A stretch of DNA of 64,000 bases, taken from NCBI GenBank assembly GCA_016124845.1, contig WGMW01000012.1, forward strand, positions 1-64,000. The letters run 5' to 3'. Source of the DNA: Flavobacteriales bacterium (GTDB lineage Bacteria; Bacteroidota; Bacteroidia; UBA10329). The notes beneath the pieces are model-generated. The model was not told where the DNA came from and made no database searches. It worked only from the letters and a program-made list of their open reading frames with translations. The translations under genes and the position numbers were made by a program. Shown here piece after piece: positions 43,499 to 52,742 of this stretch. Numbering within the stretch: position 1 is the stretch's first letter; every line of letters begins with the position of its first letter.

Positions 43499-44506
43499 TC
43501 ACTTGTTTTTCACAAGGTCTTCCACCCAGGCCTTTCCCCAATTGTCTTTTTCCTCTGCTGTCCACAGTTCTGGGAAGAAGATGCGCTTCATAAAACGCGG
43601 TGGCAGGTACTTCTGCCAGTTGGTGCCGCCCGTGGCGGGAACACCTTCTTCATCGCGAAGCAGATAACGCGCTGCCGTTTTATAATGCTGCAACGGCCAG
43701 TTCACATTCACGTTCTGGTCGAGTTTCTTCATCTCCTCAATGAGTCCTTCGTCCTTTTTTTCAGCTTCCGGCAGGGCCGAATACTTGGCCCAAAGATTTC
43801 TGTCGGCATACTTCACCGCCAAGCAGATCAGATCTTCAGAATACTTGTTCTCAAACTGCTTCAGCGTTAGCGTTTTCTTCCCTGTTTCCAGTTCGGTGGC
43901 ACCGGCCTTCCAGTAGATATACTCGAACATCTCACGTATTCCCTCCTCATCCGAAGCGGTTTCTGTGAATTTGTGGCGATGATCAACGTGTACCAGATTG
44001 TTCATGGCCGTGGAACATATCTCAATCTTCCGGTATTGTGCACTCTGAAAACCACTGGCTGGCAACAGCGCCATTCGGAATCGGAGAAACTGCTCCTTTT
44101 CCATGCCATGTTCCATCACACCATAACTGTTGGTCAGCGCATTGAAATAGGCATTGATCCTGCGGACGCGATCCTTGAAGAAACCCGGTTCCATCGTCTC
44201 GCGCCAGCCTTTGTCCTCCCCGTTCGGAAGCACATTTCTTCCATTGTACGCGATCTGCTCATACTCGTGCAGCGCCAATCTGAAGTAGAGTTCGGTTATC
44301 TGATGGTAGATGATGAACACCAACTCGTCCGGAAAATCAGTGCGTGGCTTTTGCAGCGTCATCAACGTATCCACACTCGTGTACTCCCAATAAGGCAGAT
44401 AATTGGACAGCAGCAAGCCATCGAGATAGGCATTCATATCCTGCCCCATGGCCTCGTACTTGTCTTTCAGTTTTTCCAGCTGTTCTTGAAGAAGCTCGTT
44501 GTTCAT
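43499..44506 (-). CDS. kynA: Tryptophan 2,3-dioxygenase
   Basis: 335 residues from the ATG at 44506. A heme enzyme that opens the indole ring of tryptophan to N-formylkynurenine. Typical segments are FPDELVFIIYHQITELYFRLALHE (conserved IYHQITELYF near residue 65), the MALLPASGFQSAQYRKIE motif and the C-terminal AARYLLRDEEGVPATGGTNW (conserved GTGGT-like ATGGTNWQKYLPPR). The minus-strand frame stays open far upstream, antisense to the next gene, but that extension has no dioxygenase features. The gene is divergent from the kynurenine monooxygenase gene with 111 nt between starts. Confidence 0.95.
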   Translation of the reverse strand: MNNELLQEQLEKLKDKYEAMGQDMNAYLDGLLLSNYLPYWEYTSVDTLMTLQKPRTDFPDELVFIIYHQITELYFRLALHEYEQIAYNGRNVLPNGEDKGWRETMEPGFFKDRVRRINAYFNALTNSYGVMEHGMEKEQFLRFRMALLPASGFQSAQYRKIEICSTAMNNLVHVDHRHKFTETASDEEGIREMFEYIYWKAGATELETGKKTLTLKQFENKYSEDLICLAVKYADRNLWAKYSALPEAEKKDEGLIEEMKKLDQNVNVNWPLQHYKTAARYLLRDEEGVPATGGTNWQKYLPPRFMKRIFFPELWTAEEKDNWGKAWVEDLVKNK

Positions 44507-44617
44507 CTCTTTGTTTTCAAGCCCCCGAAAGTAGGGCAAAACGCATCCTATAATACTGACCTCAGTCATGAACACAGCCTCATACGAATGGTTAATTTGG
44601 CGAGCAAATTGAATTCG

Positions 44618-45958
44618 ATGGCAGAGAAACAGATCATTATCGGTGCAGGACTTGTGGGTTCGCTGCACGCGGTTTATTTGGCAAAGCGGGGCGTGAAAGT
44701 GGAAATGTTTGAGCGCAGACCCGACATGCGCACGGTCGATATCAGCGCAGGCCGCTCCATCAACTTGGCCATTTCGCACCGAGGATTGAAAGCGCTGGAC
44801 CGCGTTGGTCTGAAAGAAAAAGTGTTGGAAATGGTGATTCCGATGCCTGGCCGAATGATCCATGACGTGGAGGGCAACACCAATTTTCAGCCTTACGGCA
44901 AAGATGGCCAGCACATCAATTCTGTTTCGCGGGGCGGATTGAACGCCTTGCTGATGACTGAAGCAGAAAAAGCGGGCGTGAAGATCAACTTCAACCAACG
45001 CTGCATCAAAATGGATCTGGATGCTGGTCAAGCAACGTTCCGAAATGAGGTTTCGGGTGAGGTTTGTGAAGTAACGGCCGATCATATTTATGGTACGGAT
45101 GGCGCCTTCAGCGAAGTGCGCCACGCCATGATGATGACTGACCGTTTCGATTATTCACAGACCTATTTGAAGCACGGCTACAAGGAACTTTCCATTCCGC
45201 CAGCGGAAAATGGCGGTTTCCGATTGGAGAAAAATGCACTGCACATTTGGCCGCGTGGCGGATTCATGCTCATTGCACTGCCGAATCTGGATGGAAGTTT
45301 CACGGTCACACTTTTCCTTTCATTTGAAGGGAAATACGCCTTTGAAAACCTGAAAACCGAACAGCAGGTGCTGGATTTCTTCAACGAGGTTTTTCCAGAT
45401 GCGGTGCAGCACATGCCCACTTTGGTGGAAGATTTCTTCGGCAACCCGACCTCTTCGCTTTGTACGGTTCGCTGCTTCCCTTGGCGATACAAGGACAAGG
45501 CACTCATTTTCGGAGATGCCTCACACGCCATTGTTCCATTTTACGGGCAAGGAATGGTCTCTGGGTTTGAGGATTGCTACGTGTTCGATCAATTGGCCGA
45601 TGAACATTGGAACGACAAGGAAACGCTGTTCGACAAGTTCCAATATTCGCGTAAACCGGATGATGATGCCATTGCCGACCTCGCGCTACGCAACTTCGTG
45701 GAAATGCGCGACCTCGTGGCCGATCCGCAGTTCCTGCTCCGCAAGAAGATCGAGAAGAAACTCAGCACCAAGCATCCCAACAAGTGGACACCTCTTTATG
45801 AAATGGTGACCTTTTCGGAGATGCGCTATTCCGAGGCGCTCTCGCGCGGCAAGGAGCAGGACAAGATCATGGAAGAGATTCTTTCTTGGGAAGGAATTGC
45901 GGAGAATTGGGAGACTGAAACAGTTTTCAAAAAGATAGAGGAACTGGCAACCAAATGA
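44618..45958 (+). CDS. kmo: Kynurenine 3-monooxygenase
   Basis: 446 residues from the ATG at 44618; an in-frame ATG at 44588 is possible. A FAD-dependent hydroxylase converting kynurenine to 3-hydroxykynurenine. The Rossmann loop IIGAGLVGSLHAVYLA is at residues 6-21, the second FAD motif (IFGDASHAIVPFYGQGMVSGFED, core GDASHAIVPFYGQG) near residue 297, and the C terminus holds the family-typical KWTPLYEMVTFSEMRYSEAL. Together with the divergent tryptophan dioxygenase it forms the first part of the kynurenine route to NAD; kynureninase and the later dioxygenase are not in the window. Confidence 0.95.
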   Translation: MAEKQIIIGAGLVGSLHAVYLAKRGVKVEMFERRPDMRTVDISAGRSINLAISHRGLKALDRVGLKEKVLEMVIPMPGRMIHDVEGNTNFQPYGKDGQHINSVSRGGLNALLMTEAEKAGVKINFNQRCIKMDLDAGQATFRNEVSGEVCEVTADHIYGTDGAFSEVRHAMMMTDRFDYSQTYLKHGYKELSIPPAENGGFRLEKNALHIWPRGGFMLIALPNLDGSFTVTLFLSFEGKYAFENLKTEQQVLDFFNEVFPDAVQHMPTLVEDFFGNPTSSLCTVRCFPWRYKDKALIFGDASHAIVPFYGQGMVSGFEDCYVFDQLADEHWNDKETLFDKFQYSRKPDDDAIADLALRNFVEMRDLVADPQFLLRKKIEKKLSTKHPNKWTPLYEMVTFSEMRYSEALSRGKEQDKIMEEILSWEGIAENWETETVFKKIEELATK

Positions 45959-46032
45959 TGGTGTTACAGTCTATGTCAGGAGTGAATATAATTCACAATA
46001 ACTGATTATTTTTCTGGCTGCTTACATCCTGA

Positions 46033-49000
46033 ATGAACCCCACCCACCCCTCCCAGAAAACCGTTTGGTTTTGGTTTCTGACGTTATTCAGCGCAATCTC
46101 TTTTAATGTACACGGCCAGAGCTGCGTAAATGCGGATTTTGAACAGGGAAATCTCACCGGATGGACGGGAACTTGGGGAAACAACACATGTACATCCACA
46201 TTTTTAGGTCTCTGCGTATGTAACACTCCCGATCCATTTCAGGTGAATGGATTCAGTACCGGACCGAACAACTCTTCACCTGCCACCATCCCAAAGAAAT
46301 TCCACGTTCTTACCACTACTGGGTTTGATCCTGTGGTCGGAGGTACGGCCATTCCAATGGTTTATCCGGGTTCAGGTGGAACTTCACTGCGATTGGGAAA
46401 TGGAGTTGCCACCAACCACAATGATGGAACATTAGGGGGTGGTGCTTCAGCCTCTTATTCGTTCACGGTCAATTCAAGCAACGTCAACTTCACCTATCAC
46501 TATGCCGTTGTGCTGAACGATGGCGGCCATGGTTCTGGTGAGCAGCCGTACTTCCGAATAAGAATGACAGACGGAAATGGCAACCCCATCAGTTGTGCCA
46601 CCTACGATGTTGACGCGACCACAGCACAATCCATTGGGGGTTTCGTCACATCCGGTAGCATGTCGTACAAGTCCTGGACATCCGTTTTTGTTCCATTGAA
46701 CAACTACATGGGGCAGACCGTGACCATCCAATTCAGCACAAGAGACTGTGCCCCAAGCGGTTGCGATGGAAGCCATTACGCTTACGCTTACATTGATGCA
46801 GATTGCGCACCATTGCAGATCATCTCGTCCTCTCCCACCGTATGCGGTGGGCAAGATGTCTATCTGACCGCACCTGTAGGAGCAGCCACTTATTCTTGGA
46901 CCGGACCCGGTCTCGTTCCCGGTACGGAGAACCAGCAGATCGCAACCATCGTTGCGCCTGGGCCTTACACGGTAACCATGACGACATTCGGCAATAATCC
47001 ATGTACGTTCTCGCTTGACACGGTGCTTCAGCCCAGCCCAAGCAATCCTACCGCCATCTTCGATTATACGCCAGTTTGCGAAGGCGACCCGATGCAGTTT
47101 ACCGACCTTTCCACACCAACAGGACAAATAGTGAACTGGGCCTGGGATTTCAATGCCGATGGAAACCCGGACGACCTCACCCAGAACCCGACACATACCT
47201 TCCCCGCTGCGGGAACCTACCCGGTTCGATTGGCAGTTTCGTGGCCTCCCTGTTTGGATGACACGACCGTAACCGTGGAAGTTTATACATCACCGACATC
47301 TGATTTCACGGTCACTTCACCGGTTTGTGTGGGAGATGATGCCACCATCACCTATACAGGAAATGCACCAGCTGGAGCCACCTACAATTGGAATTTCGAT
47401 GGTGGAACGGTGGTTTCCGGAAGCGGCCAAGGCCCGTACACGGTCAATTGGGGAACAGGCGGAACCAAAAACATCTCGCTGGATGTGAGCTTGGGTTCTT
47501 GCACCTCTCCAACTACCACAAATTCATTGGTAGTTAATGCAAGTCCAATAGTTGATATGGGTCCTGATGTATCCATTTGCGATGCTGGAAGCATCAGCCT
47601 CACCGCTACGGGTGCCACCACCTATGCTTGGTCTCCGGCAACGGGATTGAGTGCCACATCGGGGGCATCGGTCACGGCCAACCCGGCCACGACCACTACT
47701 TACACGGTAACAGGAACTTCAAGCGGTTGCACCGGAACCGGAACTATCACGGTGAACGTGAATCCAATTCCTGTGGTAACCGTCAATCCGACAACTGCCA
47801 CGGTCTGCGCGGGCGAGGTGACCACCTTCACCGCCAGCGGAGCCGACACCTACGATTGGACACCTGCCACAGGCTTGAGCGCAACAACAGGCACTTCGGT
47901 TGATGCCGCTCCGAACACATCCACCACTTACACCGTGACGGGCACAACCAACGGTTGCAGCGCCTCTGCCACATTCGACATTACGGTCAACATCTCCCCG
48001 AACCTATCGGTAAGCCCAGATGTGGCCATCTGTGGCGGACAGACAACAACACTTACCGCCAACGGAGCAGATACCTACGATTGGACACCGACCACCGGGT
48101 TGAATGCAACTACCGTAGCGAGTGTAGATGCTACACCTGCATCAACCACCACTTACACCGTAACCGGAACAACACAGGGCTGCACCGCAACGGAAACCGT
48201 TACAGTAACGGTAACGCCTTATCCCACGGTCACGGTTACGCCACCCGCTGCCTCCGCATGTCTTGGAGAATCGAAAGGGTTCACAGCCTCTGGGGCCGAT
48301 ACGTATGTTTGGTCGCCAGCAACAGGTTTGGATGTGACCACGGGGTCATCAGTGGTAGCCAATCCGATCACGACAACCACGTATCAGGTTGTCGGTTCGG
48401 TCAATGGATGCAACGACACGGCCACCGCAACCATCACCATCAATCCGATTCCGATAGTTACGGTAAGCAACGACACTACGATCTGTAGCGGAGAAAGTGC
48501 CCCGATAACGGCCAACGGAGCCACCACTTACGTTTGGACTCCAGGAACCGGTCTCAATACGCAAAGTGGGGCAAACGTGACGGCCGGTCCAATGACCACC
48601 ACATCGTACACGGTCACCGGAACGAGTTTGGGATGCGTGGCTTCGGCCTCGATGACCGTGACAGTAAATCAAACACCGAGCGTGAACATTACGCCAGCCG
48701 CCATTGCGTTCTGCGATGGCGATTCGATCCAACTTACGGCAACAGGAGCCAACAGCTACGTGTGGTCGCCTGCGACTGGATTGAGTGCTACCACCGGAGC
48801 TACGGTCACCGCCAACCCGACCGCCACTACGGTTTACTCGGTTGTTGGTTCAACCTTGGGTTGTGATGACAATGCATCGGCCACGGTAACCATTTACCCG
48901 AATCCTGTGGTTGACTTTGCAGCAGATGTAACGGAAGGCTGTGTGCCGCTGTGTGTCCAATTCGCCAACAACTCCACCATCGCTTCTGGAGCTATGACCT

Positions 49001-49689
49001 ACCAGTGGGATTTTGGGGATGGCGAAACCTACATCGGAACAACTGCACAGCATTGCTACCCTGATGTCGATTCGTTCACGGTCAGCCTCACGGCAACGTC
49101 AAACTATCAATGCCAAACGGAGTTGGTCATGAACGATTACATCATCGTTCATCCCAACCCTACTGCGCGATTCGATGCAGACCCGACCAGCGCAAGTGTG
49201 CTGGACCCAACATTTCAGTTCACAGATAACTCAACGGGCGCAGAACAATGGTTCTGGGATTTCGGAGATGGCACGACCATGCAGAATCTCATCAGCACGC
49301 CAGCGCACACCTACCCGACCAATATCGATAGCGGAACGTACACCGTAACGCTTCAAGTGATCAATGAATTCGGCTGTGTGGATGAGACGCAGCTCGATGT
49401 GTACATCACGCCCCACATCAGTATTTATATTCCCAATTCATTCTCGCCCAACTCCGATGGCAAAAACGATAAGTTCCGAGCCTATGGCGAGAACATCATC
49501 GAGTTTGAGATGCACGTGTACACACGCTGGGGACAGGAGATCTTTTACTCTGCCGTAATGGACGAAGGCTGGGATGGCACATTCATGGGAGAACAAGTTC
49601 AGAACGATGTGTATGTGTACAAGGTCGTTTACAAAGGGCTTGACGGCACCGAAGGAAGCCCGATCGGAAGCGTGACGCTGTTCAGGTAA
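46033..49689 (+). CDS. T9SS type B cargo with six tandem Ig-like repeats
   Basis: A 1218-residue secreted protein. A signal peptide (to FNVHGQ) is followed by a MAM-like or lectin-like beta domain (about 30-260; NADFEQGNLTGWTGTWG), an Ig-like and a PKD domain (WAWDFNADGNPDDLTQNP), then six tandem Ig-like repeats of about 75-80 residues (about 500-955). Each has a D/A-x-x-x-C start, a W-[ST]-P-[AT]-T/G-G-L core and T-T-T-Y-x-V-x-G. Two PKD domains (YQWDFGDGETYIG, WFWDFGDGTTMQN) and a canonical type B sorting domain (IPNSFSPNSDGKNDKF, YTRWGQEIFYS, GWDGTFMG) complete it. Long and repetitive, it is a likely surface adhesin. Confidence 0.9.
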   Translation: MNPTHPSQKTVWFWFLTLFSAISFNVHGQSCVNADFEQGNLTGWTGTWGNNTCTSTFLGLCVCNTPDPFQVNGFSTGPNNSSPATIPKKFHVLTTTGFDPVVGGTAIPMVYPGSGGTSLRLGNGVATNHNDGTLGGGASASYSFTVNSSNVNFTYHYAVVLNDGGHGSGEQPYFRIRMTDGNGNPISCATYDVDATTAQSIGGFVTSGSMSYKSWTSVFVPLNNYMGQTVTIQFSTRDCAPSGCDGSHYAYAYIDADCAPLQIISSSPTVCGGQDVYLTAPVGAATYSWTGPGLVPGTENQQIATIVAPGPYTVTMTTFGNNPCTFSLDTVLQPSPSNPTAIFDYTPVCEGDPMQFTDLSTPTGQIVNWAWDFNADGNPDDLTQNPTHTFPAAGTYPVRLAVSWPPCLDDTTVTVEVYTSPTSDFTVTSPVCVGDDATITYTGNAPAGATYNWNFDGGTVVSGSGQGPYTVNWGTGGTKNISLDVSLGSCTSPTTTNSLVVNASPIVDMGPDVSICDAGSISLTATGATTYAWSPATGLSATSGASVTANPATTTTYTVTGTSSGCTGTGTITVNVNPIPVVTVNPTTATVCAGEVTTFTASGADTYDWTPATGLSATTGTSVDAAPNTSTTYTVTGTTNGCSASATFDITVNISPNLSVSPDVAICGGQTTTLTANGADTYDWTPTTGLNATTVASVDATPASTTTYTVTGTTQGCTATETVTVTVTPYPTVTVTPPAASACLGESKGFTASGADTYVWSPATGLDVTTGSSVVANPITTTTYQVVGSVNGCNDTATATITINPIPIVTVSNDTTICSGESAPITANGATTYVWTPGTGLNTQSGANVTAGPMTTTSYTVTGTSLGCVASASMTVTVNQTPSVNITPAAIAFCDGDSIQLTATGANSYVWSPATGLSATTGATVTANPTATTVYSVVGSTLGCDDNASATVTIYPNPVVDFAADVTEGCVPLCVQFANNSTIASGAMTYQWDFGDGETYIGTTAQHCYPDVDSFTVSLTATSNYQCQTELVMNDYIIVHPNPTARFDADPTSASVLDPTFQFTDNSTGAEQWFWDFGDGTTMQNLISTPAHTYPTNIDSGTYTVTLQVINEFGCVDETQLDVYITPHISIYIPNSFSPNSDGKNDKFRAYGENIIEFEMHVYTRWGQEIFYSAVMDEGWDGTFMGEQVQNDVYVYKVVYKGLDGTEGSPIGSVTLFR
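47540..48895 (+). repeat. Coding tandem repeat, six Ig-like units of about 230 nt
   Basis: Encodes the six Ig-like units in the T9SS protein at 46033. DNA blocks such as ACCTACGATTGGACACC recur between units, so recombination could change the copy number. Confidence 0.75.
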
Positions 49690-49760
49690 ACATATTTTAA
49701 GATCCTCCTGCTTTGAAATAGGCTTTCCTATTTCATCTTTCCACTTTCAAATTTCCTCTC

Positions 49761-50534
49761 TCAGTCTCCGCTGATAATATTTCCGAGCAGGTCGCCACCC
49801 AGACCCGCAACGCCTTTGCGTTCACCTGTGCCCCTGTTTCCACCAATGCGTGCGGCCGCTGCAATTCTGTCGGCCAAACGGCTGAACGGTAGCGTTTGCA
49901 GATAAACGATTCCAGGTCCTGTGAGGTTGGCTGTGAACAGACCTTCTCCACCAAAGAGTGAGTTTCGGAATCCGCCAATGAACTGAATGTCGTAATCGAC
50001 CGTTGGGGCAAACGCCACCAAGCAGCCTGTATCAACACGAAGTGTTTCTCCATGTTGCAACTCTTTCTTAATAATCGTTCCGCCCGCGTGAATGAATGCC
50101 AATCCATCGCCTTCCAGTCGCTGAAGAATGAATCCCTCACCACCGAAAAGCCCCGCACCGATGCGTTTGGTGAAGGCCACTTCGATCTCTACGCCTTGCG
50201 CTGCACAGAGGAAACCATCCTTCTGGCAGTAGAATTCGCCACCAAGTTCGCCCAAATGCAGCGGGATGATCTTACCTGGATAAGGAGCTGCAAATGCCAC
50301 GTGGCTTTTTCCCATTCCAGTATGGAGGAAGGTGGTGATGAAGAAGCTCTCGCCTGTTATCAGTCGCTTGAAGCCTTTGAAGATACCTCCGCCCGTGTTG
50401 GCCTGCATCTGAATGCCGTTTTCCATGTACAGCATCGCGCCAGCTTCTGCTCTCACCGCCTCATTCGGGTCGAGTTCCACTTCCACGGCCTGCATGTCAT
50501 CGCCATATATCTTGTAATCTATCTCGTGTGCCAT
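49761..50534 (-). CDS. AIM24/TIGR00266 family protein
   Basis: 257 residues from the ATG at 50534. It matches the AIM24 family of cytoplasmic beta-rich trimer-forming proteins, with typical EAGAMLYMENGIQMQANTGGG near residue 31 (quoted part: AEAGAMLYMENGI), GLFGGEGFILQRLEGDG, and FRNSLFGGEGLFTANLTGPG. Mitochondrial AIM24 influences inner-membrane organisation; bacterial roles are not settled. It has no signal peptide. It is divergent from kdsB. Confidence 0.88.
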   Translation of the reverse strand: MAHEIDYKIYGDDMQAVEVELDPNEAVRAEAGAMLYMENGIQMQANTGGGIFKGFKRLITGESFFITTFLHTGMGKSHVAFAAPYPGKIIPLHLGELGGEFYCQKDGFLCAAQGVEIEVAFTKRIGAGLFGGEGFILQRLEGDGLAFIHAGGTIIKKELQHGETLRVDTGCLVAFAPTVDYDIQFIGGFRNSLFGGEGLFTANLTGPGIVYLQTLPFSRLADRIAAAARIGGNRGTGERKGVAGLGGDLLGNIISGD

Positions 50535-50630
50535 TTTCTGTTTGGTTTTGGTCAAAGAAAAAGGACAAAACGAAGAATAAAAAACGTGAAGGGAGTATTT
50601 CACAAACCTTCACAATTAGGAAACGGATCG

Positions 50631-50658
50631 GTAAGGGCGTATGGCCATACGCCCTTAC
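50631..50658. repeat. 28-bp perfect palindrome upstream of kdsB
   Basis: GTAAGGGCGTATGG at 50631-50644 is followed at once by its exact reverse complement at 50645-50658. It ends 4 bp before the kdsB -7 box and occupies where the -33 element should lie. It resembles short palindromic repeats dispersed in many bacterial genomes. Confidence 0.8.
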
Positions 50659-50662
50659 ACCA

Positions 50663-50670
50663 TACATTTG
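50663..50670 (+). promoter_or_regulatory. -7 promoter box for kdsB
   Basis: TACATTTG, a perfect TAnnTTTG, ending 4 nt before the kdsB ATG at 50675, implying a leaderless or nearly leaderless transcript. Confidence 0.5.
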
Positions 50671-50674
50671 CCAC

Positions 50675-51415
50675 ATGACCAAAGTCGTTGGCATTATTCC
50701 ATCACGCTATGCGAGCACGCGCTTTCCAGCCAAGCCATTGGTGGATATTGCGGGCAAGAGCATGATCCAACGCGTGTACGAGCAGACTTCGAAAGCCAAG
50801 TTGCTCAGCGATGTGATCGTGGCCACGGATGATGAACGCATCTTCGATCATGTGAAAGGGTTCGGAGGAAAGGTGATGATGACCTCCACCGAACATCAGA
50901 CAGGAACAGACCGCTGTGCGGAAGTGCTTTCCCAGTTAGAAAGTGTGGATGCGGTGATCAACATTCAGGGAGATGAACCGTTTATTGAACCCGAGCAGAT
51001 CGATCAACTGGCTGTGCTTTTCGAGAACCCAGAAACAGAGATTGCTACGCTGATCAAACGCATTGATGATGCGGAAGACCTTTTCAGCAACACGGTCATC
51101 AAAGTGGTGAAGGCTGCGAATGGCAAAGCCATCTATTTCAGCCGAACGGCTATCCCATATTTGAAAGGTGTGGAGCCGAAAGACTGGTTGCTGAACGCTG
51201 CATTTTACAAGCATATCGGCATTTATGCGTATCGCGCTGAAGTGCTGGAAACACTTTCCTCGCTACGGCAGACCGAACTGGAAAAAGCCGAAAGTCTGGA
51301 ACAGTTGCGTTGGTTGGAAAACGGTTATTCCATCCAACTTGCTGAAACAGAACACGAAAGCAACTCGGTGGATACACCCGAAGATCTTGAGCGGCTATTG
51401 AAAAACATGATCTAG
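50675..51415 (+). CDS. kdsB: 3-deoxy-manno-octulosonate cytidylyltransferase
   Basis: 246 residues. It activates Kdo with CTP to CMP-Kdo for lipopolysaccharide inner core synthesis. Visible are the nucleotide-binding start VVGIIPSRYASTRFPAKPL, VIVATDDERI, HQTGTDRCAEV, INIQGDEPFI and the GIYAYR and NSVDTPEDLE motifs. Full length. The open frame extends upstream to 50528, but the family start and the -7 box fix the ATG at 50675. Confidence 0.96.
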   Translation: MTKVVGIIPSRYASTRFPAKPLVDIAGKSMIQRVYEQTSKAKLLSDVIVATDDERIFDHVKGFGGKVMMTSTEHQTGTDRCAEVLSQLESVDAVINIQGDEPFIEPEQIDQLAVLFENPETEIATLIKRIDDAEDLFSNTVIKVVKAANGKAIYFSRTAIPYLKGVEPKDWLLNAAFYKHIGIYAYRAEVLETLSSLRQTELEKAESLEQLRWLENGYSIQLAETEHESNSVDTPEDLERLLKNMI

Positions 51416-51455
51416 CCACAGATTCACAGATCTTCACAGAGCTTTCACAGAGTAC
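51415..51455. repeat. CACAGA-rich dispersed repeat
   Basis: Immediately after kdsB: CCACAGATTCACAGATC followed by TTCACAGAGCTTTCACAGAG. It is related to the longer element at 53336-53423. Such CCACAGATTCACAGA sequences are familiar as Bacteroidota intergenic repeats. Confidence 0.55.
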
Positions 51456-51563
51456 GAATGATGAAAGTTCCAGACTTGTCAACTTTGTCAACTCCGTAAA
51501 CTGCTTTCTTTTTCAACTTTCATTTCATCCTAATAAACGGTTACTTTGGTGCGTTACAATCGC

Positions 51564-52643
51564 ATGCTGACCCAACAGTTAGGACATATCATTGCAAGTG
51601 CGCTGCGCGAACAGCCGTTGGTTGTATTGCCTGGCTTCGGTGGGTTTGTGAAAGACCACATCGGAGCGGAGTTGGATGAGCTACGCAATCGTGTTCATCC
51701 GCCTAAGAATTCGGTGATCTTCAATGCGAAACTTTCACATAACGATGGTTTGCTTTTGGCCGCTGTTGCTTCTGAATTGGAACTTACCTATTCGGCTGCC
51801 GACAAATGGCTGACCGATGCGGTTTCGGAAGTGCGTTTCCGATTGAACAATGGCGAAAGCGTTCTATTGGATGGAATCGGTGAACTGAAAAGAACGCTGG
51901 AAGGAAACATCGAATTCAAAGCCGTGCCGCTTCCTGAAATTCAGGATGAGTTCTTCGGTCTGAAGCCTGTTTCCCTCAACCGAGTTGAGAAGGATAATGT
52001 AGATAAGGTGCGTGAACTGGTGGCTGCCGATGGCACCATTGCCACCAAGGTGCGCACACTTCCGATCAAACGCATTACGGGCTATGCAGCCATGGCTGCG
52101 GCTATTGGGCTGCTGGTTTGGTTGCCTATTCAGCAAGGAATTGTGGGGAACGGAAACATGCTGGTGAATCAGCTCAACCCATTTGCAGTGACCACCGAAG
52201 CGGCTTATCAATCGCGCCAGTTCAATGAGAATTGGCTGAACAAAGGATTTGAGAAGGAAGATGTGTTGGCCGATAAGTTCCAGCACGAATTTTTAGAACT
52301 TCATTTGGCGAAGAATTCCGCCAACGCCATTGTGGTGAAAACCGATGCCGTGCCTTCTACGGAAGTGAATATTCCAACAACGGAAGAAGTCACGGAAACC
52401 GTGAACGAGAATGCATCCTCCTTCAAAGTGATCGCGGCAACGTTTGCTTCTAAAAATGAAGCTGCCGACCACGTTGCCAAGATGATCAAGCGTGGTTTTG
52501 CTGCCGAGTATGCAGGACAGGACACTCAAGGCCACATGGTAGCTTACGGCACGTACGATTCGCTGAAAGATGCTGAGAAAATGCTTGCTTCTGTAAGTCT
52601 CTCTAACAAGCAGGCGCGTATCGTTTCAGGAACAGGAAACTGA
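51564..52643 (+). CDS. HU-CCDC81-like and SPOR domain membrane protein
   Basis: 359 residues from the ATG at 51564. The N terminus (LTQQLGHIIASALREQPLVVLPGFGGF...NSVIFNAKLSHNDGLL) matches the bacterial HU-CCDC81 domain, about 1-130, in its typical SPOR-protein context. One membrane helix lies near residue 175 (ITGYAAMAAAIGLLVWLPI), so the first part is cytoplasmic. The C-terminal domain (about 285-355; SFKVIAATFASKNEAADHVAKM) is a SPOR domain expected to bind denuded peptidoglycan at division sites. It may link a cytoplasmic HU-like module to the cell wall. A terminator follows. Confidence 0.88.
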   Translation: MLTQQLGHIIASALREQPLVVLPGFGGFVKDHIGAELDELRNRVHPPKNSVIFNAKLSHNDGLLLAAVASELELTYSAADKWLTDAVSEVRFRLNNGESVLLDGIGELKRTLEGNIEFKAVPLPEIQDEFFGLKPVSLNRVEKDNVDKVRELVAADGTIATKVRTLPIKRITGYAAMAAAIGLLVWLPIQQGIVGNGNMLVNQLNPFAVTTEAAYQSRQFNENWLNKGFEKEDVLADKFQHEFLELHLAKNSANAIVVKTDAVPSTEVNIPTTEEVTETVNENASSFKVIAATFASKNEAADHVAKMIKRGFAAEYAGQDTQGHMVAYGTYDSLKDAEKMLASVSLSNKQARIVSGTGN

Positions 52644-52650
52644 TTTTTAT

Positions 52651-52708
52651 TTCACGCAGAGACGAAGAGAAACGAAGTTTTTCCTCTCGCAAAGGCGCCA
52701 AGACGCTA
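52651..52708. repeat. Dispersed CGCAAAGGCGC-type repeat
   Basis: TTCACGCAGAGACGAAG and TCGCAAAGGCGCCAAGACGC in a stretch directly after the SPOR gene. It resembles the TTTCACGCAAAGGCGCAAAG repeats found between genes in many Bacteroidota. Confidence 0.5.
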
Positions 52709-52742
52709 AGGTTTTCGGCTCACACCGAACCTTTTTCTTTTT
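52709..52742 (+). terminator. Intrinsic terminator after the SPOR gene
   Basis: AGGTTTTCGG (52709-52718), CTCACA loop, CCGAACCT (52725-52732), then TTTTCTTTTTTC. The stem has a two-base bulge. Confidence 0.65.

Noticed and set aside
43973-44617. Plus-strand open frame extending kynurenine monooxygenase upstream
   Set aside because: It is antisense to the dioxygenase; the FAD-binding N terminus begins right after the ATG at 44618.
44507-45124. Minus-strand open frame extending the tryptophan dioxygenase upstream by over 200 codons
   Set aside because: It is antisense to the kynurenine monooxygenase gene, has no family similarity, and the dioxygenase has a good ATG at 44506.
47540-48895. Regular direct repeats considered as a CRISPR array
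   Set aside because: Units are about 230 nt, in frame and encode Ig-like domains; there are no short identical repeats with spacers or cas genes.
51546-51563. Earlier TTG or GTG starts for the SPOR gene
   Set aside because: They overlap a TTACTTTG promoter-like sequence; the HU-CCDC81 domain begins at the ATG at 51564.
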